Source of the DNA: 66-474 sp036759545 | GTDB lineage: Bacteria > Pseudomonadota > Gammaproteobacteria > Xanthomonadales > Rhodanobacteraceae | Length of the DNA stretch: 64,000 nt | Direction of reading: 5' to 3' | NCBI GenBank assembly: GCA_036759545.1 | Contig: DAIOUL010000001.1 | Span: forward strand, 1 to 64,000 | Shown: positions 7,837 to 18,562 of the stretch, one piece after another | How positions within the stretch are numbered: position 1 is the first letter of the stretch | Layout of the letters: each line of letters opens with the position of its first letter | Program-made: the position numbers and the translations under genes | Notes under the pieces: model-generated | Told to the model about the DNA's origin: nothing | The model's database searches: none | The model's input: the letters and a program-made list of their open reading frames with translations, nothing else

Positions 7837-10611
7837 CTAAGGCGCAGCCGATCGCCATTCGATCTCGATTCGATCGCGGATGCCGTGCGCCGGAACCGTC
7901 ACGGACGCCGTTGCAGTGCCGGCCTCCCACGACCAATGTTCGACCTGCTCGCCATTCACAGCGATCGACACCGGTTTCCCGATACCGTGCAACAGCACGG
8001 TATACGAGCGCCGTTGCACCTGACCACCGAACGCGCCGCGCGTGGGGCCGATCACGATCCGGTGAGAGCCGTGGCGGTCCGTCGTGTTCGAAATCGGTGT
8101 GAGCGCGTGATGTTGTTGGTAATCCAGCGAATCGCCACTGTCTTCGTACAAAGTGAAAGCGTCGTTGCCCGATCCGTACACGTTGACGATCAGATGCTCT
8201 AGCGGCTTTTCATCGGACCAGGCGTAGTCCGCCGGTTGTTCCGGGATGATCGCGCCCTCGCGCACGAATACGGGCGTATCTTCAACCGCGTAGTGCGCGG
8301 TGAACGTGCCGTTTTGGTAGTGCTTGCCGTCGAAGAAGCCGATCCATTCGCCGGGCGGCAAATAGATCCTGCGATTGCCCGAGGCATCGAACACCGGCGC
8401 GACCAGCATCGCATCGCCCAGCCAGTATTCGTGCGGATGTCGGTACGACTCTTCGGAATCGAGATCGTGCAGATACAACGGCCGCAGGATAGGCAATGAT
8501 TGCTCGTGCGCGATCCATGCATAGGTGTAGAGGTAAGGAATCAATTGCGTGTGCAGCGTGAAGTACTTGCGGGCCAGTGCAATACCGCGTTCGCCATAAG
8601 TCCAAGGCGTGCGCAGATTGCCCTCGCGCGGATTCTCGTGCGCGCTGTGCAGACGCAGGATCGGACCGAACGCGCCGAACTCCAGCCAGCGCGCGTACAA
8701 ATCGAAATCGATCTTGCCGCCGTGGAATCCGCCGACGTCGTGGCTGATGTAAGGGATCAGCACGTTGCCGCCGCGCACGCTGTAGGCGATTTCGTAGCGC
8801 AGCACCGGCCATTCGGAATACGTATCGCCGGTGAAGTAGGCCGGATACCGTTCGCTGCCCCAGCCTCCGTAGCGCGCGAGGATGAAGCCGCGCTTCGCCG
8901 TTGTCGCCTGAGTGCTTTCGTAGAACACGCGATTGGTCCACAACTGCGGATCCAGTCCGGGCATGTCCGCCGCGCCGCTGCCGCCATCCACCCACCAGAA
9001 GTCCGCGCCTTGCCGCAGCAGCGGGTCGTGCAGAATGCGCATCGAAACTTCCGCCTGCTTCTTGTTGGATAGATCGAAATAGATCCGCGGCGGCGGTTGC
9101 ACGTCACGGATCGCGATCAGCCCGCGCAGGAAACCGCTGCCGTATTCGCTCGGCTTCAGCCGCAGCGCGATCTGCGCCGCCTGCCCCGCGCGTACGTAAG
9201 GCGCGATGTCGGCGACAGTCAGCCGTTGCGGCCAGTGCGTCCGGCTGTGTTCGACCGGACGGCCGTCGATCCAGAGCTGGTAATCGCGGCTTTGCTGGCT
9301 GAGATAGAGGTAGAGATGCGGCGGCAAATGCGCGGGCAAAGTCACTTGGCGGCGATACCAGACGACGCCCGTGTTCTTGCCGTAACCCTGTTCGGCCGGC
9401 GAAGCGTCGGTACGAACGGGCTGCCATTTCGAATCATCGTAGTCGCCCGCGAACCACTGTTCGCGCGTGCCTCGATCGCGAGGATCGGGGGCGAATCGCC
9501 AGCCTTGCGACAGATCCAGATCGAACGACGGCTTGGGCGGCAGCGCCTGCCCCAACGCTTCAAGCGCCGCCGGCGCGTGGCTGTCATCGTGGGAGAGGAT
9601 GTTTTCCTGCGTGTTGGCGTAACCCGGATGATCGTTCAATTCCACTTTGAGGCCGCGTTCGTGCAACCATTTCAGCAACGAATCGGGATGCGGAATCAAC
9701 GGGCTCCAGTCGTAGCCGCCGTTCCAGCCGTAGTTGTGCCAGGCGAAATCCAGCACCAGCGTGTCCAGCGGGATATGGTTTTGCCGGAAACGGGTCGCTT
9801 CGTCTTCCAGATGTTCTTCGCCGTAACGCTGGAATTCCGGTGTCTTCGTTTGCGCGCTACCCGGGAAATATTCGAAGTTCAAATCCGTGATCATCGGCCC
9901 CAACACATAACGCGGGATCATCGGGATCGGCCCGCACAGTTCCGCGTATTCTTGAAGCGCCTTGCGGTAGTCGCGGCCGTAGGCGAACAGATACCAGTCC
10001 TGTCCATCGTGCGGTTCGCGCGGCTCGATCCATTGCGCCTTCGCGTTCCAGAGCGGTGTGGCGCTGTCGTCGATGAAGGCGTAGCCGTTGCGGCTCAGCA
10101 GTCCGGAATGCGCGCTGGGTAACAACACGTCGATGCCAGGGATGAGGTCGTTGACCGGACTCGCCAGATCCTTGCCGTCGGCGGGCAGATTCCTGGCGCT
10201 GACGTTGTCCAACGAATAGGTCAGTCCGCCGAGATTTCGGCCATCGACCTGTCCCGGATGCCAGGAGTGTGTTTCACCATGATCCGTCCAGGTCACCTCG
10301 AGATTGGCCGCGGTGAAAGCGCCGGAGCGCAGGCGATAACGCAACGTCACCGCGCCGGTGCTCGCGGTCAACCAGCCGCTTTCGGTCTTCTGAATCACTT
10401 GGACATTCGGCCAGTCCCGCCTTGCGACGATGGCAGTCGGCACATCGACGAATCGGCCGGACGGCGCGTATTCCATCCTCACCAGCGTCGGCGTCAGGAA
10501 TTCGAAACGTGCATTGCCGGCGCGCACCATGGTCGTCGCACAGGCACACCACGGCGCCAGCAGCGCGACGACGAGCAGGAGCGAAGCAATCGATTCGACG
10601 CGGATACGCAT
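7837..10611 (-). CDS. Exported GH31 alpha-glycosidase with internal beta-sandwich insertion
   Basis: A 924-residue protein with a signal peptide (residues 9-26), a GH31 N-terminal beta-sandwich, the catalytic barrel and a C-terminal DUF5110-like region. Catalytic candidates are Asp542 in WWVDGG (nucleophile) and Asp596 in FTGDTYSEW (general acid). Between barrel strands, about residues 355-505, sits an extra module with the look of a GH2 sugar-binding jelly roll (WYRRQVTLP, LWIDGRPVE, DIAPYVRAG). The start ATG lies two bases after the stop of the upstream oxygenase (TGA-AC-ATG), so translation is probably coupled; GTG at 10617 is an alternative start. Likely an alpha-glucosidase or alpha-xylosidase acting on oligosaccharides imported by the nearby receptor; exact specificity is not readable. 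Confidence 0.85.
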   Translation of the reverse strand: MRIRVESIASLLLVVALLAPWCACATTMVRAGNARFEFLTPTLVRMEYAPSGRFVDVPTAIVARRDWPNVQVIQKTESGWLTASTGAVTLRYRLRSGAFTAANLEVTWTDHGETHSWHPGQVDGRNLGGLTYSLDNVSARNLPADGKDLASPVNDLIPGIDVLLPSAHSGLLSRNGYAFIDDSATPLWNAKAQWIEPREPHDGQDWYLFAYGRDYRKALQEYAELCGPIPMIPRYVLGPMITDLNFEYFPGSAQTKTPEFQRYGEEHLEDEATRFRQNHIPLDTLVLDFAWHNYGWNGGYDWSPLIPHPDSLLKWLHERGLKVELNDHPGYANTQENILSHDDSHAPAALEALGQALPPKPSFDLDLSQGWRFAPDPRDRGTREQWFAGDYDDSKWQPVRTDASPAEQGYGKNTGVVWYRRQVTLPAHLPPHLYLYLSQQSRDYQLWIDGRPVEHSRTHWPQRLTVADIAPYVRAGQAAQIALRLKPSEYGSGFLRGLIAIRDVQPPPRIYFDLSNKKQAEVSMRILHDPLLRQGADFWWVDGGSGAADMPGLDPQLWTNRVFYESTQATTAKRGFILARYGGWGSERYPAYFTGDTYSEWPVLRYEIAYSVRGGNVLIPYISHDVGGFHGGKIDFDLYARWLEFGAFGPILRLHSAHENPREGNLRTPWTYGERGIALARKYFTLHTQLIPYLYTYAWIAHEQSLPILRPLYLHDLDSEESYRHPHEYWLGDAMLVAPVFDASGNRRIYLPPGEWIGFFDGKHYQNGTFTAHYAVEDTPVFVREGAIIPEQPADYAWSDEKPLEHLIVNVYGSGNDAFTLYEDSGDSLDYQQHHALTPISNTTDRHGSHRIVIGPTRGAFGGQVQRRSYTVLLHGIGKPVSIAVNGEQVEHWSWEAGTATASVTVPAHGIRDRIEIEWRSAAP

Positions 10612-10613
10612 GT

Positions 10614-11207
10614 TCACGTACCGAGTACCGCATTGAACGCGATGGTGATGCGCGGAACATCGTTGTCGTGCGGCTCGACGAAGTGTTCCATCCAGCACGG
10701 AAACAACACCAGCAGTCCGGCTTCCGGTGTCAGGCGGATGTCGCTGTAGCCATTCGGCACCGCGCCCTTGACATAGCCCAGCACCACGCCCGGACGCGGA
10801 TCGCGGAACACGAACTTGCCGGAGCCCGGCGGCACCTGCAGATAGAACGAACCCGACAGCAGGCAGCCTTCGTGCACGTGCAGGAAATTGAAACCGCCGC
10901 GGTCGTGCAGGTTCACCCACGATTGCAGGTCGAAGGGAATTTCGGGCACGCCCATTTCGCGCAGCACGTTGGCGCACGCGGCACGCACCGAGTCGCGCAG
11001 CGGCGCGAACAACGGATGCTCCAGCACGCTCATGTCTTCGCTGTTCCAGCCCTGGCGATTGGTGCGCCCCGCGGGTTTCGGATTCGCGGCGCGCATACGC
11101 ATTACCGCCTGCACCCACGAATCGAATTGCGGACGCAAGGCAGGCAACCGCGCCTGCCAGATGCGCGTGGGAAAAAGATCGAAAGCTTGCAGGACGGGCG
11201 CGGCCAT
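10614..11207 (-). CDS. Putative 2OG-Fe(II) oxygenase (TIGR02466-like)
   Basis: A 197-residue protein starting MAAPVLQAFDLFPTRIW, where the LFPTxIW opening is characteristic of the TIGR02466 family. That is why I prefer the ATG at 11207 to the longer in-frame start at 11273, although no strong ribosome-binding site is seen. Metal-ligand candidates are in FLHVHEG (His-x-His) and in FPCWMEHFVEPH, with the downstream RITIAFN arginine probably holding 2-oxoglutarate. It is shorter than the TPR-fused oxygenase at 6010-7833 and lacks repeats. It is the first gene of a two-gene unit with the GH31 enzyme. Substrate unknown. Confidence 0.8.
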   Translation of the reverse strand: MAAPVLQAFDLFPTRIWQARLPALRPQFDSWVQAVMRMRAANPKPAGRTNRQGWNSEDMSVLEHPLFAPLRDSVRAACANVLREMGVPEIPFDLQSWVNLHDRGGFNFLHVHEGCLLSGSFYLQVPPGSGKFVFRDPRPGVVLGYVKGAVPNGYSDIRLTPEAGLLVLFPCWMEHFVEPHDNDVPRITIAFNAVLGT

Positions 11208-11292
11208 GCAGAGAGCGAATGTTCCTCGTCTGAGGCGCCCGCCGCAACTGCGGCGAGGAGTGTGGCGCATCACCTCGCGGAACGGGAATCGC

Positions 11293-13545
11293 TCACCGGA
11301 TCCTCTCGATCACCACCAATTCCGAAGAATCGGGCAGCGGCAGCGAAACCGTGAAACCGGTGTGCATCAGCTCGGCGCCGCTCGCCGTGAGATCGGGCGA
11401 CGAGCCGTCCCGGAAGTGCAGCTTGTACCAGTCGCCGGCACGCAGGCCTTTCAGGCGGAAAGCATGAGAGGCGGGCGTGGCATCATTGCCGTGGAACGCG
11501 TAGAGCACACCGGCCCCGCGTCCCGCGTCGAAATATTCCATGCCGTCCCAATCCTTGCCATCGGGACGCGGACCTACGTGATAGAGATCGGCTTCGCGAA
11601 TCAGCGGGCGCAGCGTCGACTTGTAGAACGCGATCTCGCGGGCGGCCGCGGCGTGTTGTTCGCGTGTCCACTTGCTGGTGTCGATCATCACCGTGAACCA
11701 GCCCAGCATGCCGCTGCGGAGCATGTAGCGGAAGTTCTCGATGCGCGGCGCGGGGACCGCCATGACGTAGGTCTCCAGCATCGCCGGCGGTAACACGTGG
11801 CTGGCGTCGTAGAACGCCTTGCGATTGGACACGGGATCGTACGCATCCACGATCGAGAAATAATCGCCGTGCGCGGCGCTGCCGAAATCGACCATGCGTC
11901 CGCCGTCGTTGCAGATCTCAAGCAACAGACCGGGATGCCGGCGCTTCAATCCGGACTGGATGGCGTAGTAGGCGCGCGTCGCGTGCAGGCTGACGTCGCT
12001 GGAATTGCTGCTGTCGATCCAGAGGAAATCATCGTCGTGATACCGATGCGTTTTCGCCGGATCGATCGGCAGATGCGGATGATCTTCGCGGTCGCAGCCC
12101 TGGGCCACGACATAGCCGTCGTGTTCGAGCATGTCGACGCGGTAGTCGCGCACGATACGCTCGGTTTCGCGCGCCGCCCACGCTTGAGCCTCCGGCACGC
12201 CGAGATCGACGGTGATGCCCTTGAAATCACGGGACTTCCAATTCGCCGGCGGGTCCGTGGTCAGCCAGTCGCGCACGCGTGGATCGTCGGCGTTCAGCGC
12301 GCCCTTGGCGCTGCTGTCGCCGGCTTCGCTCCATGCCGCCCACAGTCCGAACTTCATGCCACGCCGGTGCGCATCGTCGGCGAGCGCAGCAAGTCCGTGC
12401 GGAAATTTCTTCGGATCCGGGCGCCAGTCGCCCACCGCGCGGAACCAGCCCGCATCGAGGTGAAACATTTCGAAGCCCAGCGCGCTCGCGTCGGCGATCA
12501 TGTGCTGCGCCTGCTTTTCATCGATCGCCATCGCGCTGCCCCAACTGTTGTTGGTGACCAGCGGATAGTGCGGATCGCGCAATGTGGCTGGGTCGTTCAA
12601 CACCGCGCGCACCCAACGCCGCAAGGTATTGCCGGTATCGTCGAGGTCGCCATTGCCGGCTCCGACGAACACCGTGGGCGTGGCGAACGTCGCGTGCGGT
12701 GCTATGCGAGTGCGAAACGGTCCGGGTTGCGGATCGAGTCCGACTGCGCCCGTGAGTTCGTCGCCGTGCCGCTGCAGCGTCAGCGCGACGCGCCCGCTGA
12801 ACTCCACGCCGACGTACCACCCGCTCGTCTTCGCGTCCGTTGCACGCACCAGAAAATATGGAATGATCTCGCGCGACTGTCCCGCGCGCGGGTGCGCAAA
12901 GGTGCTGGATCGCCCTCGCCAGTCGTAGCCATCCGGCACCGAAACCATATGCGTGCCGACCGGCGGCGCCTCGCCAGCGCCCTTGTCGATCCACATCTGC
13001 TGCAACGGCCGCCGCGCGTCCACCTGCCAGCGGAAATCGAAACTGTCCTGCAGCGGAATCTGCACCTCGTGTGCGCTGCGATTCTCGATGAAGATCGTGT
13101 GCTCGATCGGTCCGTGCGCCGATCTCGCCTGCCAGGTCCAGCGCAGGCGCAAATCGGGATCGTGCGTGACGTAAACCAGGCTCGTGTGAGTCTTGCCCAC
13201 GCGGCTGCGATCGGAATCGAAGCGCCAGTGCAACGCAACGGTCTTGCCGTCCACGATCGCGGTATCGATCAATTGCGCATCGCCTGCACCGATCCAGTCT
13301 TCATCACCGCCGCGGGTCAAGCGCAACACGCGCGGCGCCGCTGCGCCAGCCTCCACGACGATTCGATTATCGGTATTGCCGATCGTGATCCGCGATTCTG
13401 CCGCCGCAAACGAGATCGATGGAATCGATGCGGCAAGCAGCAGTCCCGGCAGGGTGATGCGCACTGCGCGACGGATGGCCGCGATCGTCCGGTCAACCGC
13501 GCAGCAATCCGGCCTGCGAGTGCCCATCGGCGAAAGCGCGAGCAT
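11293..13545 (-). CDS. Exported GH36-like alpha-galactosidase
   Basis: A 750-residue protein with a hydrophobic signal segment at about residues 28-48, preceded by an unusually long basic stretch; the internal ATG at 13527 could be the true start. An N-terminal beta-sandwich is followed by a TIM barrel. TNNSWGSAM near 331 corresponds to the NNWEA-type motif of GH36. DMLEHDGY supplies the likely nucleophile Asp476. EICNDGGRMVDFG followed by SIVDAYD places the acid/base at Asp567. It should release alpha-linked galactose or a related sugar in the periplasm. It is transcribed towards the oxygenase-GH31 pair, with an 85-base gap, and shares a 77-base divergent spacer with the SGNH hydrolase. Confidence 0.8.
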   Translation of the reverse strand: MLALSPMGTRRPDCCAVDRTIAAIRRAVRITLPGLLLAASIPSISFAAAESRITIGNTDNRIVVEAGAAAPRVLRLTRGGDEDWIGAGDAQLIDTAIVDGKTVALHWRFDSDRSRVGKTHTSLVYVTHDPDLRLRWTWQARSAHGPIEHTIFIENRSAHEVQIPLQDSFDFRWQVDARRPLQQMWIDKGAGEAPPVGTHMVSVPDGYDWRGRSSTFAHPRAGQSREIIPYFLVRATDAKTSGWYVGVEFSGRVALTLQRHGDELTGAVGLDPQPGPFRTRIAPHATFATPTVFVGAGNGDLDDTGNTLRRWVRAVLNDPATLRDPHYPLVTNNSWGSAMAIDEKQAQHMIADASALGFEMFHLDAGWFRAVGDWRPDPKKFPHGLAALADDAHRRGMKFGLWAAWSEAGDSSAKGALNADDPRVRDWLTTDPPANWKSRDFKGITVDLGVPEAQAWAARETERIVRDYRVDMLEHDGYVVAQGCDREDHPHLPIDPAKTHRYHDDDFLWIDSSNSSDVSLHATRAYYAIQSGLKRRHPGLLLEICNDGGRMVDFGSAAHGDYFSIVDAYDPVSNRKAFYDASHVLPPAMLETYVMAVPAPRIENFRYMLRSGMLGWFTVMIDTSKWTREQHAAAAREIAFYKSTLRPLIREADLYHVGPRPDGKDWDGMEYFDAGRGAGVLYAFHGNDATPASHAFRLKGLRAGDWYKLHFRDGSSPDLTASGAELMHTGFTVSLPLPDSSELVVIERIR

Positions 13546-13622
13546 GAGGCGGCGACTCCGGTGGCGAAGGTGTATCGTAACCTCGAGCTTTCTATTGGAC
13601 TCGACGCAGCAGCGAAGCGCGA

Positions 13623-14318
13623 ATGGCGAAACCTAGCTCACCCAACGCATGGTTCGTGATCGTCTTGTTGTTGCTGGTCAGCAGCGGCGTGCAAGCCCGT
13701 CCGCCGCCGCCGCAACATTGGCGGGCGGAAATCGATACGCTGGTCGCCAACGACTGCGTGCACCCGCCGCCGCAACACGGTGTGCTGTTCGTGGGCAGTT
13801 CCTCGATCCGCATGTGGGCGACATTGGCGCGGGATTTTCCCGGCGTGCCGGTGATCAACCGCGGCTTCGGCGGCTCCGCGATCGCCGACAGCACTTACTA
13901 CGCGGATCGGATCATCGTGCCGTATCACCCGCGACTGATCGTGCTATACGCCGGCGACAACGATATCGACGAAGGCGACACGCCCGCGCAGGTCCTGGAT
14001 GAATTCGAGGGGTTCGTTGCGTGCGTACGTCGATCATTGCCGGGCGTCGCGATCGCGTACATCTCGATCAAGCCAAGCATTGCGCGCGCAGTGGAATGGC
14101 CGCGGATGCGCGAAGCCAATCGCGAGATCGAAAACTGGGCGCGCACGCAGCGACGGATCACCTACGTCGATGTCGTCACGAAAATGCTGGGTGCGAATGG
14201 AAAACCGCGGCCTGAACTGTTCCGCGAAGACGGCCTGCACATGTCGCGAGCAGGCTATGCGATCTGGATCGAAGCATTGAAACCCGTGCTGGCGCGCAAC
14301 GGCTTCGCAGTGCAATGA
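13623..14318 (+). CDS. Secreted SGNH/GDSL hydrolase
   Basis: A 231-residue protein with a signal peptide (residues 9-25). The SGNH blocks are clear: FVGSSSIRMW (block I serine), RGFGGS (block II glycine), YAGDNDIDEG (block III Asn) and EDGLHMSRAGY (block V Asp-x-x-His). This is the fold of rhamnogalacturonan/xylan acetylesterases and lipases, so it probably removes acyl groups from a carbohydrate before the neighbouring glycosidases act. That role is inferred from context. The gene diverges from the GH36 gene and converges on glmS with a 7-base gap. Confidence 0.85.
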   Translation: MAKPSSPNAWFVIVLLLLVSSGVQARPPPPQHWRAEIDTLVANDCVHPPPQHGVLFVGSSSIRMWATLARDFPGVPVINRGFGGSAIADSTYYADRIIVPYHPRLIVLYAGDNDIDEGDTPAQVLDEFEGFVACVRRSLPGVAIAYISIKPSIARAVEWPRMREANREIENWARTQRRITYVDVVTKMLGANGKPRPELFREDGLHMSRAGYAIWIEALKPVLARNGFAVQ

Positions 14319-14325
14319 ATCACTG

Positions 14326-16155
<1,830 letters not shown>

Positions 16156-16623
16156 GCTGGATGCGCCTTGGGGCTCGACGGGGACCCGTCATGATACGTG
16201 CCAGCTCTGACCGCGAGAATACCGCCGCGTTCCATGCGCCGGCGTAGGGCGGCACCTACATGGATTTCGGTCGCTGGCCGTTTCAAAATGTTTGCGGAAG
16301 AGAGACAATGGACGTCCTGCGGCGAAGAACGTGAGCCAGAGGGGCACTGGAGGTAGGGAATGCCAAGTGTGGTCCGCATCGCCAACGCAGCCAAAAACAC
16401 CATCTTCAAATAATTGAGCCGCGCCGGCGCGCACGCGCCAGCCGATATCCTGAGCGCCCGCAAACGTCATTTGGCGGATGGCGCCGCGGATGCTCCGGCA
16501 TGGATCCTGCTTCGGATCTTGCCGTGCGGGATTTCAATTGCCGATTCCGCGCGAGGCACGGCCCTTCATCGAATCGAAACACATCTGCGCCGTAATGGCG
16601 TGGAGACGGACGGGAGTCGCGTG
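16156..16623. other. 468-base divergent intergenic region, no gene seen
   Basis: This separates glmS from the divergent sugar transferase gene and must carry both promoters. It includes a short AT-rich stretch near 16391-16413 and a small hairpin at about 16244-16259 (GTAGG...CCTAC). No credible ORF, no small-RNA signature and no JUMPstart/ops element was recognised. The transferase frame stays open back to 16414, but the added residues do not look like the family N-terminus. Confidence 0.5.
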
Positions 16624-18024
16624 GTGTTCAGGCTGTTGAGACAACGAGCCTTGCGCTGGCAGTTGCTGCTTGCCGGTTGCGAATTCCTGTTGCTGTTTGC
16701 CTGCGTTTTCTTCGCGGTGCACCTGCGCTTCTGGAACGATCCTGGATATCAGGTCGCTTTTGGCCACGCTCTGCGTCTGCGTGCCTTGCTGGTTGCGCTG
16801 ATGATCGTGCTCGGCATGGCTGCGCTCGGGCTTTATCAGAATCAATTGCGCGCCAATTGGCGTGGGCTGCTGGTCCGCCAGGCGCTGGGTTTCGCGATGG
16901 GCGGCGTTTCGCTGCTGATCCTCTACTACGGCATTCCGGCAACCTACATCGGCCGCGGTGTGTTGGGACTTGCGCTGGTTACCGGCTTCGTGGCGGTAAC
17001 GGCATTCCGCATGTTGTTCCTGCAGGTAGTGGATGCCGAGCTGTTCAAGCGCCGCGTGGTGGTGCTGGGCGCGGGCCATCGCGCTGCGCTGATTTCGCAG
17101 CGCATGCGCCGGCGCTCGGATTCGCGCGGGTTCCGCGTGATCGGTTATGTGCCGATGGGCGACGAGCCCATCGCGGTGCCGCAGAACATGGTGTTGCGCC
17201 CGGATCGGCCATTCCGCGAATGGACCCGGCTGATGCAGGTCGACGAGCTGGTGGTCGGGCCGGATGATCGCCGCGGCGGTTTGCCGATGGCTGAACTGCT
17301 GGAATGCAAACAGAGCGGCGTGATCGTCACGGAGCTGGCCGCGTTCTTCGAACGGGAATCCGGGCAGATCAAGATGAGTCTGGTCAATCCGTCCTGGCTG
17401 GTGTTCTCCGATGGATTCGACACCTCACCCGTGCGCCGGCTGACCAAGCGCGCCTTCGACATCGCCGCCGCGCTGCTGGTGCTGGCAGTGACATGGCCTC
17501 TCATGCTGCTGGTGGCGCTGGCGATCCGGATCGAATCGGGCCGGGGCGCGCCGATCTTCTACCGGCAAGACCGGGTCGGCGAACACGGCCAGGTATTTCC
17601 GCTGATCAAATTCCGCAGCATGCGCACAGATGCCGAACGCGACGGCGTGGCCCGCTGGGCGAGCAAGGATGATGACCGCGTCACCCGCGTCGGCCGCTTC
17701 ATCCGCAAGGGTCGTCTGGACGAGCTTCCGCAATTGTGGAACGTGCTGCACGGAGACATGAGCTTCATCGGGCCTCGTCCCGAACGGCCGCAGTTCGTGG
17801 ACGATTTCAATGCCAAGATCCGCTATTACCCGCTGCGCCACTGCGTGAAACCGGGACTCACCGGCTGGGCGCAGTTGCGGTACCCATACGGATCATCGGC
17901 GGAGGACGCAGAGGAAAAGCTGAAGTTCGACCTGTTCTACGTCAAGAACCACAATCTGCTGTTCGATCTGATGATCCTGATCCAGACGGTCGAGGTGGTG
18001 CTGTTCCGGCGCGGCGCGCGCTGA
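16624..18024 (+). CDS. Undecaprenyl-phosphate sugar-1-phosphate transferase, PEP-CTERM/EpsB type (TIGR03013-like)
   Basis: A 466-residue polytopic initiating transferase that loads the first sugar phosphate onto undecaprenyl phosphate. It has an N-terminal four-helix membrane region (from LLLAGCEFLLLFAC), a cytosolic nucleotide-binding-like central domain (VVVLGAGHRA), a fifth membrane segment near 290-310, and the catalytic domain with FYRQDRVGEHG, KFRSMRTDAE and SFIGPRPERPQFV. The C-terminus KPGLTGWAQ...YPYGSSAEDAEEKL...LIQTVEVVLFRRGAR matches the subfamily linked to PEP-CTERM/exosortase EPS loci. I chose GTG 16624, where GGGAG precedes by about 7 bases (GTG 16621 is possible). It marks the start of the EPS locus. 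Confidence 0.88.
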   Translation: MFRLLRQRALRWQLLLAGCEFLLLFACVFFAVHLRFWNDPGYQVAFGHALRLRALLVALMIVLGMAALGLYQNQLRANWRGLLVRQALGFAMGGVSLLILYYGIPATYIGRGVLGLALVTGFVAVTAFRMLFLQVVDAELFKRRVVVLGAGHRAALISQRMRRRSDSRGFRVIGYVPMGDEPIAVPQNMVLRPDRPFREWTRLMQVDELVVGPDDRRGGLPMAELLECKQSGVIVTELAAFFERESGQIKMSLVNPSWLVFSDGFDTSPVRRLTKRAFDIAAALLVLAVTWPLMLLVALAIRIESGRGAPIFYRQDRVGEHGQVFPLIKFRSMRTDAERDGVARWASKDDDRVTRVGRFIRKGRLDELPQLWNVLHGDMSFIGPRPERPQFVDDFNAKIRYYPLRHCVKPGLTGWAQLRYPYGSSAEDAEEKLKFDLFYVKNHNLLFDLMILIQTVEVVLFRRGAR

Positions 18025-18040
18025 GGCGCCGGGTCGTTGC

Positions 18041-18469
18041 TCATTGCGCGATCGTTCCCCACCCCCAAAGCGCCCACGCCAGCGCCAGCAGTATCAGCAG
18101 CGCCAGCAGCACGCGTTTGCGCAGCGACTTCGGCTCCGGAGCAGTGGACACCGGCTCGCGGCGCAGATTGGACAGGCTCACTGCGGAATGCCCGCTGGGC
18201 GGAGTGGCAACGCTGTTGCGGCGAGCTCCGGCAGGATCCGCGCCCGGAAGCCGCCCGAAACGACGCTCGAACGCGATGGCGGCGCCGTAGAGGGTATTGA
18301 GATGCTGGATGGACTCGGACGTGCTACCGGCAGCCGAGGCGCAGTTGCGATCAGGATGCAGCAATGCGACGCGTCGGCGATAGGCCTGCTTCAACTGGTC
18401 CAGGCTGCAGCGTTCCGGCGACAGTCCGAGCTCCTGATAAAGAGCGAGAAAATCGATGTCGTTGGACAT
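18041..18469 (-). CDS. Small membrane-anchored J-domain protein
   Basis: A 142-residue protein. The N-terminal J domain has the HPD tripeptide at residues 38-40 (ALLHPDRN), preceded by a helix II rich in Arg/Lys, as needed to stimulate an Hsp70 ATPase. A Ser/Pro-rich linker follows. The C-terminus is one transmembrane segment (about 118-137, LLALLILLALAWALWGWG), giving a type in which the J domain probably faces the cytoplasm. It is not DnaJ itself (no G/F or zinc domains). It converges on the sugar transferase with a 16-base gap. Client unknown. Confidence 0.8.
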   Translation of the reverse strand: MSNDIDFLALYQELGLSPERCSLDQLKQAYRRRVALLHPDRNCASAAGSTSESIQHLNTLYGAAIAFERRFGRLPGADPAGARRNSVATPPSGHSAVSLSNLRREPVSTAPEPKSLRKRVLLALLILLALAWALWGWGTIAQ

Positions 18470-18562
18470 GAGCCAGTTCCCCCTCCGGGTGACATATTAA
18501 CCCCTGCCAGGCATCCGCGCTGATGGCGTCGGAACGCCCCGTCCTGCAGACAAATTCCTTCA

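Noticed and set aside
16414..16623. Upstream in-frame extension of the initiating sugar transferase (70 extra codons).
   Set aside because: The extra residues do not resemble the family N-terminus, which should start right before the first membrane helix; GTG 16624 has a better ribosome-binding site.
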